Assembly (NCBI GenBank): GCA_902826455.1
Contig: CADEEV010000026.1
Coordinates: 1 to 64,000, forward strand
Reading direction: 5' to 3'
DNA: 64,000 bases
Source of the DNA: an uncultured Acidobacteriota bacterium
GTDB lineage: Bacteria > Acidobacteriota > Vicinamibacteria > Fen-336
Of this stretch, positions 9,956 through 18,888 are shown in pieces. Made by a program: the position numbers and the translations under genes. The notes below the pieces were generated by a model. It did not search any database, was not told the DNA's origin, and worked only from the letters and a program-made list of their open reading frames with translations. How positions within the stretch are numbered: the stretch's first letter is position 1; each line of letters begins with the position of its first letter.

Positions 9956-10845
9956 GCGCCGGCGGAGAGTCCCACGGCGTGACGCCCGGCGACCTCGGCG
10001 GCGTTGTAGGACGAGCGCACGAAGACGCCGGAGTACACGGTCGGGAAGCCCAGGGACCGGGCACGATCGCCGAGGCGAACGAAGCCCTCCGGCGTGACGT
10101 AGCGGTCCACGGGCTCGTGGTCGCGGGTGGGCCGCAGGTACTGTCCGAGCGTCACGATGTCGACGCCGACCTCGCGCAGGTCGACCAGGACGGCGTCGAT
10201 CTCCGCGTCGCTCTCGCCGAGACCCACCATGAGCCCGCTCTTCGTCACCTGGCCCGGGGCGAGGGCCTTCAGTCCCCCGAGCAGCTCCAGGCTGCGGGCG
10301 TAGTCGCCCTGGGCCCGCACTCTCGGGAACAGTCGCGGGACCGTTTCGATGTTGTGGTTGAACACGTCGGGACGGGCCGCCAGCACGATCGCGAGGGCGT
10401 CGGGATCCCCCTTGAAGTCCGGGGTGAGCACCTCCACCTCGGCGCGAGGCAGCCGCTCGCGCAACGCCCGGATCGTGGCGGCGAACTGCGAGGCGCCGCC
10501 GTCGCGGAGGTCGTCGCGGGCCACGGCCGTGAGCACGACGTAGCGCAGTCCCAGGCGGGCCGCGGCCTCGGCGACCCGCTCGGGCTCCCCGGCATCGGGC
10601 GGCAGGGGCCTGGCCGTCGAGATCGAGCAGTAGCCGCAACGGCGCGTGCAGCGGTCGCCGAGCAGCATGAAGGTGGCGGTGCCGCGGGAGAAGCACTCGC
10701 CCAGGTTGGGACAGCGCGCTTCCTCGCACACCGTGCTGAGCTTCTGGTCCCGCAGCAGCACCCGGAGCTCGCGCGCCCCGGGAGCGAGCGGGCTCCCCTT
10801 CCGCGCCCACTCGGGCAGGCGCGTCGGTGTCGAGGCCTGGCTCAA
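9952..10845 (-). CDS. lipA: Lipoyl synthase
   Basis: Radical SAM enzyme that inserts two sulfurs into protein-bound octanoyl groups to make lipoate. The auxiliary 4Fe-4S cluster motif C-x4-C-x5-C is at Cys40, 45 and 51 (VCEEARCPNLGEC). The radical SAM CxxxCxxC is at Cys66, 70 and 73 (CTRRCGYC). Later motifs such as DVFNHNIETVPRL and TLGQYLRPT are diagnostic. The length of 297 residues is normal. The start codon is TTG, one base after the stop of the SPOR gene. No octanoyltransferase gene (lipB) is seen nearby. Confidence 0.95.
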   Translation of the reverse strand: MSQASTPTRLPEWARKGSPLAPGARELRVLLRDQKLSTVCEEARCPNLGECFSRGTATFMLLGDRCTRRCGYCSISTARPLPPDAGEPERVAEAAARLGLRYVVLTAVARDDLRDGGASQFAATIRALRERLPRAEVEVLTPDFKGDPDALAIVLAARPDVFNHNIETVPRLFPRVRAQGDYARSLELLGGLKALAPGQVTKSGLMVGLGESDAEIDAVLVDLREVGVDIVTLGQYLRPTRDHEPVDRYVTPEGFVRLGDRARSLGFPTVYSGVFVRSSYNAAEVAGRHAVGLSAGA

Positions 10846-10846
10846 G

Positions 10847-11581
10847 CTAGTTCCGGACGATGAAGGGCTTGAACTTCTCCTCGTCGCGGAGTCTCGCCTG
10901 GACGCGCTCGGCGTCGGGCCGCGCCGGGAAGGAGCCCACCCGAACGTTGAAGAGCTGCGCGTTGCCGCCGGGAGGCGTCATGACGTAGGCGGCGAAGCCC
11001 TTGGCCTTCAGCTTCCCGACCATGGAGTCGGCCGTCGCGCGATCCTTGAACGCGCCCACCTGGATCGTGAAGGCGCCGGGCGCCGCTCCCGATGCCGCGG
11101 GCTTGGCCGCGGCGAGGGTGCTGGGTGGCGCCTTCGGGGTCGTCACCGGCGGCCGGGCCGCGAGCGTGGTGGCGGGCGCCGGCTTCGCCGACGCCACGGT
11201 CGCGGGAGGCTTGGCGGCTGCGGTCACCGGAGGCCCCGCGGGCTTCGCCGACGCCGACCCGCTCCCGGCGGGCGCGCTCGCTCCGCTCGACAACGTGTCG
11301 TCGAGCTTGTCGCTCTCCAGGCGCTGGGCGTACGTGAGGTCCTCCGCGGCCGGCGGGGCGGGGCGGGTGGTCGGCGGCTCTTCCGTGACGATCCTGTCCT
11401 CGGGAAGGCGCTGGGCGGCGACCTGGGCCGACTCGGCCGCCGACGCGGTCTGGTCGACACCGCGCCCCACCATCACACCGGCTAGGAAGCTCAGGACGAG
11501 CCCCGTGGCGCCCGCGAGGAAGTAGAAGACCAGCTGCTTGTTCGTCAGCTGGATCTCGTAGTAGTAGTCGTCTTGCGCCAC
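10847..11581 (-). CDS. SPOR-domain membrane protein
   Basis: A short N-terminal cytoplasmic segment (MAQDDYYYEIQLTNKQL) is followed by one membrane helix (about residues 18-42) and a long Ala/Pro/Lys-rich periplasmic linker. The C-terminal SPOR domain (about 165-244) has the repeated FTIQVGAFKDRATADSMVGKL and FNVRVGSFPARPDAERV halves. SPOR domains bind denuded glycan strands of peptidoglycan, often at the division septum, as in FtsN or DedD. The architecture fits a DedD/FtsN-like protein, but no division gene is adjacent. The GTG start is preceded by GGGAGG that overlaps the stop of the upstream DUF4388 gene, indicating coupled translation. Confidence 0.85.
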   Translation of the reverse strand: MAQDDYYYEIQLTNKQLVFYFLAGATGLVLSFLAGVMVGRGVDQTASAAESAQVAAQRLPEDRIVTEEPPTTRPAPPAAEDLTYAQRLESDKLDDTLSSGASAPAGSGSASAKPAGPPVTAAAKPPATVASAKPAPATTLAARPPVTTPKAPPSTLAAAKPAASGAAPGAFTIQVGAFKDRATADSMVGKLKAKGFAAYVMTPPGGNAQLFNVRVGSFPARPDAERVQARLRDEEKFKPFIVRN

Positions 11582-11590
11582 TCGACCTCC

Positions 11591-12739
11591 CTAGCCGGCG
11601 CCGAGGCGCCGGAGCCCGTCCTTGATGATGCCGGAAATCACCGCTTCTTCCTCCGCTCCATGGCGTTGGCGCGTGGCGAGCTGGATCGCGAAGACCAGCT
11701 CGTTGAGCGCGTCCACCATCAGCGAGCGCCGCTGCTCGGGCGGCAGGTCCGCAACGTTCGCGAGCATCTGCTCGAAGTCGGCCCGGCCGTAGTGGCTGAG
11801 GTCGACGCCGTCGAAGAGCGCCCCGTAGGTCCGGGACACCTCGTCGAGGGCGGTCTGCATGAAGCGGTCCGCCTCGTCGCCGTGGCGCCCGCGCAGGAAC
11901 GTGTAGATGCGGCCGAACATCTGGTTGAACTTCTCGACGATCTCCTCGAGGTCCATGGCGCGCTCGCGGGCCCTCACGCCCTCGACGTCGCCCTCCTGGC
12001 CGATCCGGATCAGCGACAGCACCTTGAAGGCCCAGAGGGTGCGGCAGGTCTCGAAGTTCGAGAGGTACGAGACCTGGCAGATCTGCTCGACCGTCGAGTT
12101 GCCGTTCACGTGGCCGAGCAGCTCCTGCTCCTCCTCGGTGAGCTCGAGCTTGTAGAGCACGTCGGTATTGCCCGTCTTGATCGGCACGACGTCGATGCCA
12201 CCGAGACCGTGTGTGATCTGGCTCCAGTTGCGCGAGCGGCGCAGGCCCTCGAGGATCACGTTCTCGATGTTGAGGCTCACCGTGACGAGGTTCTGGGAAT
12301 CGACTTCCTTCATCACGAGCTCGTAGTCGCCGCGCGTCCAGGTCATGAGGTCGACGAGGATGTCCCGGACGTGCTGCTCGACGGCCGGCGTCAGCTCCTC
12401 GGACTCGATCGCCTCGAGCTCGACCAGGATCGCGCCCAGGCGCCGGCCGGGACGGATCAACTGCCCGGCCTCGATGTACTGGCGCGCGCTGATCCGGCCG
12501 CGCAGCAGGAGGCTCTCCCCCAGGCGCTCGTCCGGGTTGTTGCTGGCCGCGTAGACCAGCTTGCCCTCCTGGAGGTACAGGCTCTTCGTCACCTCGCCCG
12601 AGCGGAAGGTGAGGATGCCGGTCTCGCCGCTCGCGAGGAACGATCGCAGGAGCTCGGGCACGCTCGACGTCTCGATCTCGCCCTTGATCGAGAGATCGTC
12701 GTCGCCGCCGCCGTCGTACTCGGGGTCGATGAAGCTCAT
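11591..12739 (-). CDS. DUF4388 (PATAN-type) domain protein
   Basis: The N-terminal ~110 residues match the DUF4388/PATAN fold found in bacterial signalling proteins: IKGEIETSSVPELLRSF, ETGILTFRSGEVTKSLYLQEGKLVYA and DERLGESLLLRGRIS. The rest is mostly helical, including DLEEIVEKFNQMFGRIYTFL. There is no signal peptide or membrane segment, so it is cytoplasmic. Proteins of this kind occur near two-component and gliding or pilus regulators, but the role here is unknown. A strong Shine-Dalgarno (GGAAGGGAG) precedes ATG 12739. It is the first gene of a minus-strand unit running to prfB and is divergent from tatA. Confidence 0.8.
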   Translation of the reverse strand: MSFIDPEYDGGGDDDLSIKGEIETSSVPELLRSFLASGETGILTFRSGEVTKSLYLQEGKLVYAASNNPDERLGESLLLRGRISARQYIEAGQLIRPGRRLGAILVELEAIESEELTPAVEQHVRDILVDLMTWTRGDYELVMKEVDSQNLVTVSLNIENVILEGLRRSRNWSQITHGLGGIDVVPIKTGNTDVLYKLELTEEEQELLGHVNGNSTVEQICQVSYLSNFETCRTLWAFKVLSLIRIGQEGDVEGVRARERAMDLEEIVEKFNQMFGRIYTFLRGRHGDEADRFMQTALDEVSRTYGALFDGVDLSHYGRADFEQMLANVADLPPEQRRSLMVDALNELVFAIQLATRQRHGAEEEAVISGIIKDGLRRLGAG

Positions 12740-12867
12740 GCTCCCTTCCGCACGTCCCGCGTCGGGCGCTCTCGGGGCTCGAACGAGAGCCGGCCCGCCG
12801 GGCCCAGCGCCGTCACGGCGCCCGCTCGGGACGCACGGCGAACGCGAACAAGTGTAACATCCAGATC
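12740..12867. other. Divergent intergenic region, DUF4388 gene / tatA
   Basis: The minus-strand leader carries a strong purine-rich ribosome site. On the plus strand the only clear element is TAACAT at 12855-12860. No terminator or riboswitch fold is evident. Confidence 0.5.
12855..12860 (+). promoter_or_regulatory. TAACAT -10-like hexamer (TAACATCC type) before tatA
   Basis: TAACATCC lies seven bases before ATG 12868 with no Shine-Dalgarno sequence between. The same octamer precedes typA (31462) and the membrane glycosyltransferase gene at 45950. Confidence 0.4.
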
Positions 12868-13185
12868 ATGTTCGGAACATTGGGCGGACCTGAGCTTTTC
12901 CTGATCCTGATCGTCGCCCTCATCGTCTTCGGGCCGCGCAAGCTGCCGGAGATGGGCAAGAGTCTCGGCAAGATGATGGCCGAGTTCCGCAAGGCGTCGA
13001 ACGAGTTCCAGCGCACCATCGAGGACGAAGTCGAGGCGGATCGCTTGAAGAACGCGGCGCCGCCCCCGCAGATCGTCGCCCCGGCCCCGGCCTCGGCCGA
13101 GGTCGTGCCGGCGCCGGAGACGGAGACGGCCCCCCCGGCCCACACCGTCGAGCGCGACACCACGGCGTCCACCGAGCCGAAGTAG
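12868..13185 (+). CDS. tatA: Twin-arginine translocase subunit TatA/TatB
   Basis: Membrane subunit that forms the Tat pore or receptor for folded proteins. It has the N-terminal helix MFGTLGGPELFLILIVALIVF followed by the FGPRKLPEMGKSLGKMM hinge and amphipathic helix. A Pro/Ala/Glu-rich tail ends the 105-residue protein. The FG-x-x-K-LPE signature is clear; TatA versus TatB cannot be settled. The short length and the single copy beside tatC suggest a bifunctional subunit. tatC follows after 18 bases. Confidence 0.92.
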   Translation: MFGTLGGPELFLILIVALIVFGPRKLPEMGKSLGKMMAEFRKASNEFQRTIEDEVEADRLKNAAPPPQIVAPAPASAEVVPAPETETAPPAHTVERDTTASTEPK

Positions 13186-13203
13186 CACCGGCCGCGCTCC
13201 ACG

Positions 13204-13962
13204 ATGGCCCTCACCGACCCCGACAAGATGTCGTTCCTCGAGCACCTGGACGAGCTGCGCGTGCGCCTCGTGCGGTCGGCGATCGCGCTGGCCGTCGGCT
13301 TCGCCGTGTCCTGGAACTTCCACGAGCAGATCTTCCACCTGCTCACGCAGCCGCTGCGGGCCCACGACCCCAACGTGAAGTTCATCTACACGGGCCCGTC
13401 CGAGGCGCTCGTGCTCTACATGAAGATGTCGTTCTTCGCGGGCATCTTCATCGCGGCCCCGTTCCTGCTCTACCAGGTCTGGGCTTTCATCGCGCCGGGC
13501 CTGTACAAGCACGAGAAGGCCTACGCGATCCCGTTCATCGTCATGGGCAGCTTCTTCTTCATCGCCGGAGCCGCCTTCGGCCACGCGTACCTGTTCCCGA
13601 TCACGTTCGGGTTCCTGGGGCAGTTCGGCGGCCAGGACATGCAGTTCCTGCCGAAGATCGACGAGTACTGGTCCTTCTACTCGTGGTTCCTGCTGGGGCT
13701 CGGCGTCGTCTTCCAGCTGCCGGTGCTGATCTTCGTCATGGCGCGCATCGGCCTGGTGACGGCGGGTTTCCTGCTGCGGCAGATCAAGTGGGCGGTGCTG
13801 GGCTCGTTCGTCGTCGCCGCGATCCTCACGCCGACTCCCGACATGGTGACCCAGACGCTGCTGGCGCTCCCGATGATCGGGCTCTACCTGCTGGGAGTGC
13901 TGGTGGCGTGGCTGTTCGGAAAGCCGCGACGCAGGGACGCGCCCGAGGGCGTCAGCGCTTGA
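13204..13962 (+). CDS. tatC: Sec-independent translocase subunit TatC
   Basis: Six-helix inner-membrane receptor of the Tat system that binds the twin-arginine signal. Diagnostic motifs are MSFLEHLDELRVRLVRS at the N-terminus, PSEALVLYMKMSFFAGIFIAAP and LYKHEKAYAIPFI. The 252 residues are typical. The gene lies directly downstream of tatA in the same operon. Its last 11 bases overlap the end of the opposing DUF192 gene. Confidence 0.97.
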   Translation: MALTDPDKMSFLEHLDELRVRLVRSAIALAVGFAVSWNFHEQIFHLLTQPLRAHDPNVKFIYTGPSEALVLYMKMSFFAGIFIAAPFLLYQVWAFIAPGLYKHEKAYAIPFIVMGSFFFIAGAAFGHAYLFPITFGFLGQFGGQDMQFLPKIDEYWSFYSWFLLGLGVVFQLPVLIFVMARIGLVTAGFLLRQIKWAVLGSFVVAAILTPTPDMVTQTLLALPMIGLYLLGVLVAWLFGKPRRRDAPEGVSA

Positions 13963-14392
13963 ACTCGAGGGTCGAGCCGATCACGGCCTTCTCGCGGCGC
14001 GCCTGGCCCGCGTTCACCTCGAGGACGTACGACGCCTTGCGCATCGGCGCGTAGATCGGGCAGGGATCCTTCGTGCACGGCGGCACGCTCTCGGCGACAT
14101 GCACCACCCGATGATCCGCGTCGAGCCACACCATGTCGATGGCAAAGCGGCAGTTCTTCATCCAGAAGCCGTGGAAGTCGGGCTCCTCGAAGACGAACAG
14201 CAGGCCGCGGTCCTCGGGCAGCGAGGGCCGGAACATGACGCCCATCGCCCGGTCTTCGTCCTTGACCATGAGCTCCACCTGGAGCACCTTGCCCGAGGGG
14301 AGCGTGAGGGGCGCGAGCTCCGCACCCGCGGCGGCTCCGGCCAGCGGCACGAGCGCCAGGGCGATTGCAGCGACGGCGGCGAGGCGGCTCAT
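13952..14392 (-). CDS. Secreted DUF192 protein
   Basis: A signal peptide (MSRLAAVAAIALALVPLAGAAAG) precedes a DUF192 domain with the hallmark RAMGVMFRPSLPEDRGLLFVF and FWMKNCRFAIDMVWLD motifs. It ends with the PCPIYAPMRKASYVLEVNAG segment. The function of DUF192 is not established. An upstream ATG at 14410 would add MVRSSS and place the start inside the opposing gene. With ATG 14392 the divergent HEAT-like gene begins only two bases away, so the promoter must lie in coding sequence. Confidence 0.85.
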   Translation of the reverse strand: MSRLAAVAAIALALVPLAGAAAGAELAPLTLPSGKVLQVELMVKDEDRAMGVMFRPSLPEDRGLLFVFEEPDFHGFWMKNCRFAIDMVWLDADHRVVHVAESVPPCTKDPCPIYAPMRKASYVLEVNAGQARREKAVIGSTLEFKR

Positions 14393-14394
14393 CG

Positions 14395-15420
14395 ATGACG
14401 ATCGTACCATCGCGTTCCGCGGACATTCAAAAGTGGATCGCGGCGCTGGGCACCGGGCCCGTCGCTCAGCGCGACTCCGCGATCGCGCGCCTGACGCTGG
14501 TCGGCGAGCGAGCCGTGCCGGCCCTCCTCGAGACGCTCCGTTCGGGACCGAAGACGGCCCGCGTGCCTGCGCTGCGTGTCCTCGAGCGCCTGACGTCGGC
14601 GCGTGCGCTTCCCGAGGTCCTGCGGCAGCTCGAGGATCCGGACCCCCGCGTGGTCGCGGCAGCGGCGACAGCGGCCGCCGCCTGCGAGACCGCGGCGGCG
14701 CTTCCCGCCCTCGTCCAGGCGCTGCGGCGTCCGGGGCTCGAAGCCCGCGAAGCGCTGACCCGGGCGCTCCTGCAGCTCTTCGCCGCGGGCGTCGAGGAGG
14801 CGATGGAGCCGCTTCTCGGCGCCGCCTTCGACTCCGGGCTCGAGGCGCCGGTCCGGGCACTGGCCCTCACGGTCGTGGATCAGCTCCCCGCGGACGAGCG
14901 GAAGGCGATCCTGGCCCAGGCCGGCCAGGAGGACGGCCGCGGAGCCCGCATGGCGGCGGAGGACGTCGACGCCCTCCTCGCCTCGCTCCCGGAAGGCGCT
15001 GCTGCCGTAACCCGGCTGCACCGGGCGCTCGTCTCCCTGCGGGAGTCGGGCTCCACGCCGGCCGCCTTCGGGCTGGCTGCGGCACGCCTCCACGCGGCCC
15101 TGGCCGCCCGGGACAGCCGGATCGCCCTGTACGACCTGCGGGAGCGCCTGGCACGGCGCCCACCCCTCGAGGCCGAGACGTTGCTGGCGGCCGCCGGCCG
15201 TGTCGGCGACAGCAGCTTCGTGGCCCCGCTCGTGGCGTTGGCCGCGGAGGTCCCCGCCCACACCGCACACTGCGTGGCGGCTCTCACGGCCATCGTGGGC
15301 CGCGAGAACCTCAAGAAGTCCCACCGCGACGTCAAGGCCGTGCGGCCCCAGCACCGCGCGGTCCTGGACGGCCTCTGGTCGCGAGCGACGGCTAGGCGGC
15401 GCGCAATGCGCGCCAGGTGA
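14395..15420 (+). CDS. HEAT/ARM-repeat-like protein
   Basis: A soluble all-helical protein of 341 residues with HEAT-like units: VAQRDSAIARLTLVGERAVPALLETL, ALPEVLRQLEDPDPRVVAAAATAAA and AALPALVQALRRPGLEAREAL. There is no signal peptide. HEAT solenoids are protein-interaction scaffolds; no catalytic residues are seen. The start is taken at the ATG giving MTIVPSRSAD; an earlier in-frame ATG at 14365 would overlap the divergent DUF192 gene. The 3' end overlaps the opposing DUF3999 gene by 29 bases. Confidence 0.7.
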   Translation: MTIVPSRSADIQKWIAALGTGPVAQRDSAIARLTLVGERAVPALLETLRSGPKTARVPALRVLERLTSARALPEVLRQLEDPDPRVVAAAATAAAACETAAALPALVQALRRPGLEAREALTRALLQLFAAGVEEAMEPLLGAAFDSGLEAPVRALALTVVDQLPADERKAILAQAGQEDGRGARMAAEDVDALLASLPEGAAAVTRLHRALVSLRESGSTPAAFGLAAARLHAALAARDSRIALYDLRERLARRPPLEAETLLAAAGRVGDSSFVAPLVALAAEVPAHTAHCVAALTAIVGRENLKKSHRDVKAVRPQHRAVLDGLWSRATARRRAMRAR

Positions 15421-16612
15421 CGGCGCCCAGGGCGGCCACGACCAGGAGCAAGGCCGTCCACAGCAGCCGGGGATGACGCTCGGTCCAGGGCCGCGTGTCG
15501 GCGCCGGCGGCGAGCGCACGCGGCTCCTGGAGGCGAACCTCGACGGCCGAAGCGCCGAAGGCCGCGGGGTCCCCCGCCGTGCGCGCGAGGTCGAACTCGG
15601 GCGGCGCTTCGGCAGGGCCTCCGTAGCGGAGACGGTAGACGTGACCCGGCACGGCCTCGAACACGAGGCGCTCGACCGGCACGACCACGCTGACCGCCGT
15701 CACGTCGAGAGGCCGATCGTCGCGGTTGCGGATGCGAAGGCGCACGGCGCGTTCGCGGCCCGCCACGTGGATCGCGGTCTGCTGGCGCAGCTGTCCGCGC
15801 TCGCTGTACCGGTAGAGGGCCGCCCCGCCGAGTCCGACCCAGCGCGCGGCACGCGGGGCGCCATCGCTACGGGGGGTCACGTCGTCGCGACGCGCCTCGA
15901 CGACGACGCTTCGGAAGAAGGAGGCGTCGGCCAGCTCCAGGCGGATCTCCTCGAAGGGCTGGCCGCGCGCCTCGAGATCGAGCACGAGCTGGGTCTCATG
16001 GAGCTCGGGATCCTCGAAGCGCGAGAGCCGCGGGGTCAGCGACTGACTCCGTCCGACGCGCCGCGGGCCGCCCTCGGCCGCGGCCGAGAGGATGTCGAAG
16101 CGCGGCCCGTCCCCGTCGCCGTGATGCACCACGACGCGCAGGTAGCGCCGGTCGTTCGCGGGCAGCCGGACCGTCTCGAAACGCGAGGGCGGGTTGCCGG
16201 GAATCGCGAAGACGTAGGCGTCTTCCGTGAGCGTGGTGAACGCGCGGCCGTCGTCGCTGGCCTCGACGCTCACGCGACGACGGAAGTTGTCTCCCGACAG
16301 GGCGAGCACGAGGCTGTCCTTCGACACCGCCTCGCCGAAGTCCAGGGTGACGCTCTCCTGCTGGCCCCTCACGAACTCCCGGTTGAGAAGCCGGGGTTCG
16401 AGGCGCGTTCGCGTCGTCGTCGTGAAGCGCTCGACGAGGAACGGGACGAGGTGGCCCTGCTCGTCCACCACGCGCACGTCGCCCAGATCCAGCCGGGCCT
16501 GGGAGCGCACCTGGCGGTCGACCACCACGGCCACGCGGCCGCCCGGCCCGACGTCGATGGGCCGCTCCCATGCCCCCGCGACCAGCAGCAGCCCGACGCC
16601 GAGGCCGATCAC
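15392..16612 (-). CDS. DUF3999-like periplasmic/membrane protein
   Basis: A 406-residue protein with an N-terminal hydrophobic segment (IGLGVGLLLVAGAW), a large beta-rich exterior region and a C-terminal membrane helix (LLWTALLLVVAALGAVTW). Segments such as LVLALSGDNFRRRVSVEASDDG and YLRVVVHHGDGDGP resemble discoidin-like folds, and its position beside a DUF2339 gene fits the DUF3999 family. Its GTG start overlaps the stop of the DUF2339 gene (GTGA), so the two are co-translated and likely act together at the envelope. Function is unknown. Confidence 0.75.
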   Translation of the reverse strand: MIGLGVGLLLVAGAWERPIDVGPGGRVAVVVDRQVRSQARLDLGDVRVVDEQGHLVPFLVERFTTTTRTRLEPRLLNREFVRGQQESVTLDFGEAVSKDSLVLALSGDNFRRRVSVEASDDGRAFTTLTEDAYVFAIPGNPPSRFETVRLPANDRRYLRVVVHHGDGDGPRFDILSAAAEGGPRRVGRSQSLTPRLSRFEDPELHETQLVLDLEARGQPFEEIRLELADASFFRSVVVEARRDDVTPRSDGAPRAARWVGLGGAALYRYSERGQLRQQTAIHVAGRERAVRLRIRNRDDRPLDVTAVSVVVPVERLVFEAVPGHVYRLRYGGPAEAPPEFDLARTAGDPAAFGASAVEVRLQEPRALAAGADTRPWTERHPRLLWTALLLVVAALGAVTWRALRAA

Positions 16613-18789
16613 CCTTCGACCCGCGGCTTGAGCCGATCGCTGAAGCGGATATTGACGTAGGCGCCGAGCATCAAGAGGACGCCCAGCGCGAGGAACGACA
16701 GGATCCGATACAGGGTGTGGAGCTCGGCGAGGTCGATGAAGACGACCTTGAAGCCGGCCAGGGCGAACAGCCCGTAGGACGTCCAGAAGAGCGCGCGGCT
16801 GCGGACCACCAGGCCCGCCCCGAGCAGGCTCACCGCGAAGGCGCTCCACAGGACGGAGATCGCGAGGCCTCCCGCGAGACGCGCCCGCTGCGCCACGTCG
16901 TCGAGGCCGTCGATGGCGGCGGCCGCGGCCTTCTGCTCGAACATCGCGTTCGTCTCGGCCGTGAGGAGGCCGAACAGGAAGACGAGCGCGGCGCCGCCCA
17001 GGAACGGCCGCATGAGGCCCTCTGGGCCCGTGGCCGTGGTCCCCCGCAAGAGCCGCGCGGCGACTCCCAGGGCGACGATCACGCACAGCCAGGTGCCGAA
17101 GGCCGGGTTGACGAACGGCGCGAAGGCCTCGTCGTGGAGCGGCACGTGACGGGCGAAGAGCCGGAGGACGGCGAGGGCCAGGACCCCGTAACCTGCGAGC
17201 CGCGTGAGCGGCGACTGGAAGCGCAATCCCAGGGCGAGGAGCAGCACGCCCTCGAAGGTCCACGCCAGGGTGATGCCGTGGAGCCCGAGCTGCACGGGGA
17301 TCGCCAGGGTCACGAACGTGGCGGCCAGGCCCAGCGCGACGCGGAGATGGCCCGTCTCTCCACCCTCGCGCCGCGAGAGCCCGAGACCGAGCATCAGGTA
17401 GACCGCCGCCAGCGCCACCGAGAGGCCGCCGAGCAACGAGGGGTTCGTCGCGTAGAAGGCCCGGTACAGCACCGACCACAAGAGGCTCGCGCCGATCACG
17501 TGGGTGGCGAGCCCCGCGCCTCCGATCGCGGCGCCCATCAGGAGACCGCGGATCGCCAGGGCCAGGAAGTAGACGCCGGCCACGGACACGGCCAGGAGCA
17601 AGGCGTCGCCCAGGCGCTCGGGCTTGTAGAACTGGCCCAGCCACACGGCGATCGCCACCCAGCTCGCGAGGATCGTCACGGCCTCGGCGAAAGCGAAGCG
17701 CGCGCGCCGCAGCATCGCGACGGCGGCCAGGGCACAGAGCAGGGCCGTGAGGGCCACCGGACGATCCACGTCGACGGCCAGCGCCACCGCCCCGACGCCC
17801 GCGAGGAGCAGGGTCGCGATCGGAAGGACTTCCGTGAAGAGGGCCGTGAGGGCCACGAGACCCACCGCGGCCACCCCGAAGCGCCCCGGCCGGTAGTACT
17901 CCGCGCACCAGCCGACGTACAGGACGATCGTGCCGAAGAGCGCGAGGGGCGCCGTCTCGGGCCACGTCTTGCGCCGCCGGATCGCCACGGCGCCGGCGCC
18001 GAGCAGGAAGAGGTAGCCGAAGAGGGAGAGCGCCTGGTCCCGGCCGGTCGAGAGGAGGACCGGAGTCAGGTAGGCGCCGACCCAGGCCAGGGTGGCGAGC
18101 AGCCGGGCGTCGAGCCGGAGCGCGATCAGGATCGCACAGGCCGTGACGCCCAGCAGGAAGACGCCCGCGAGCTCGCGCGGGATGAGGTTGTAGACGCCGT
18201 GGGCGGCGAACGTCGAGACGTACAGGCCGGCGAAGCCGGTGCCGGCGAGGCCCTGGCCCAGGGGCCGGTAGACCTTGCTCATCAGCCGCAGGCCGAACGC
18301 GACGAACCCGAGGCTCACGACGAGGCCGAAGAGCACGCGGCCCGTCGGGCCGACCCAGTCGTTGTCCCAGGCGTACTTGACGAAGAACGCGAGGGAGGCG
18401 AACACTGCCAGCGCTCCGAAGCCCACCAGGATCTTGGGGCCGAGGTTGGTCGCGAGGTCGGGAGGCGCCGACGGCGGCGTCACCGGGGGTTCGGGTCGGG
18501 GCCGCTCGGCGGCCGCCGGCGTCGCGGCGACCGGCGTCTCAGGGACAGGGAGTGGCGGCGCAGGGGCTGGCACCGCAACCGCAACCGCCGGCGTCGGCAC
18601 GGGCTGCGGCGCTGGAGCCTCGACCGGGGGTCGAGGGCCGCGACCCTCGAGGGTCCGCAGCCGCGACTTGAGCCCCTCGACCTCGGTGCTCAGCCGGTTG
18701 GTACGCGCATAGGCGATGAAGGTGAAGATCGGAACGATCAGCATCACGGCCGCCAGTCCCAGGACCAGCAGCGCGATCAGGGCTTCCAC
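16609..18789 (-). CDS. DUF2339 polytopic membrane protein
   Basis: A 726-residue integral membrane protein. An N-terminal helix is followed by a Pro/Val/Ala-rich linker (about residues 60-125) and then a long series of about 20 hydrophobic helices, with GPKILVGFGALAVFASLAFFVKYAWDNDWV-type entry sequence characteristic of DUF2339. The end, FLALGVLLMLGAYVNIRFSDRLKP, also fits the family. Its role is unknown; the tight coupling to DUF3999 suggests a two-protein envelope complex. The start is a GTG preceded by GGGAGG. The 99 bases upstream contain no convincing promoter or terminator. Confidence 0.85.
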   Translation of the reverse strand: MEALIALLVLGLAAVMLIVPIFTFIAYARTNRLSTEVEGLKSRLRTLEGRGPRPPVEAPAPQPVPTPAVAVAVPAPAPPLPVPETPVAATPAAAERPRPEPPVTPPSAPPDLATNLGPKILVGFGALAVFASLAFFVKYAWDNDWVGPTGRVLFGLVVSLGFVAFGLRLMSKVYRPLGQGLAGTGFAGLYVSTFAAHGVYNLIPRELAGVFLLGVTACAILIALRLDARLLATLAWVGAYLTPVLLSTGRDQALSLFGYLFLLGAGAVAIRRRKTWPETAPLALFGTIVLYVGWCAEYYRPGRFGVAAVGLVALTALFTEVLPIATLLLAGVGAVALAVDVDRPVALTALLCALAAVAMLRRARFAFAEAVTILASWVAIAVWLGQFYKPERLGDALLLAVSVAGVYFLALAIRGLLMGAAIGGAGLATHVIGASLLWSVLYRAFYATNPSLLGGLSVALAAVYLMLGLGLSRREGGETGHLRVALGLAATFVTLAIPVQLGLHGITLAWTFEGVLLLALGLRFQSPLTRLAGYGVLALAVLRLFARHVPLHDEAFAPFVNPAFGTWLCVIVALGVAARLLRGTTATGPEGLMRPFLGGAALVFLFGLLTAETNAMFEQKAAAAAIDGLDDVAQRARLAGGLAISVLWSAFAVSLLGAGLVVRSRALFWTSYGLFALAGFKVVFIDLAELHTLYRILSFLALGVLLMLGAYVNIRFSDRLKPRVEG

Positions 18790-18888
18790 GGTGTCCTCCC
18801 GAGGTCGCGCATCGAGCGCCTCTGTGTGTCGACGCTAGGGACCGGCCGGGAACAAGTCTGCGCGGCTTTGTGACGCTTCCCCAACCGT

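Noticed and set aside
16613-17965. N-terminal extension of the DUF3999 protein into the DUF2339 gene
   Set aside because: The extension is out-of-frame DUF2339 sequence with no homology; GTG 16612 overlapping the stop fits a coupled start.
18790-18888. Terminator between proS and the DUF2339 gene
   Set aside because: Only weak, imperfect stem possibilities without a U-tract.
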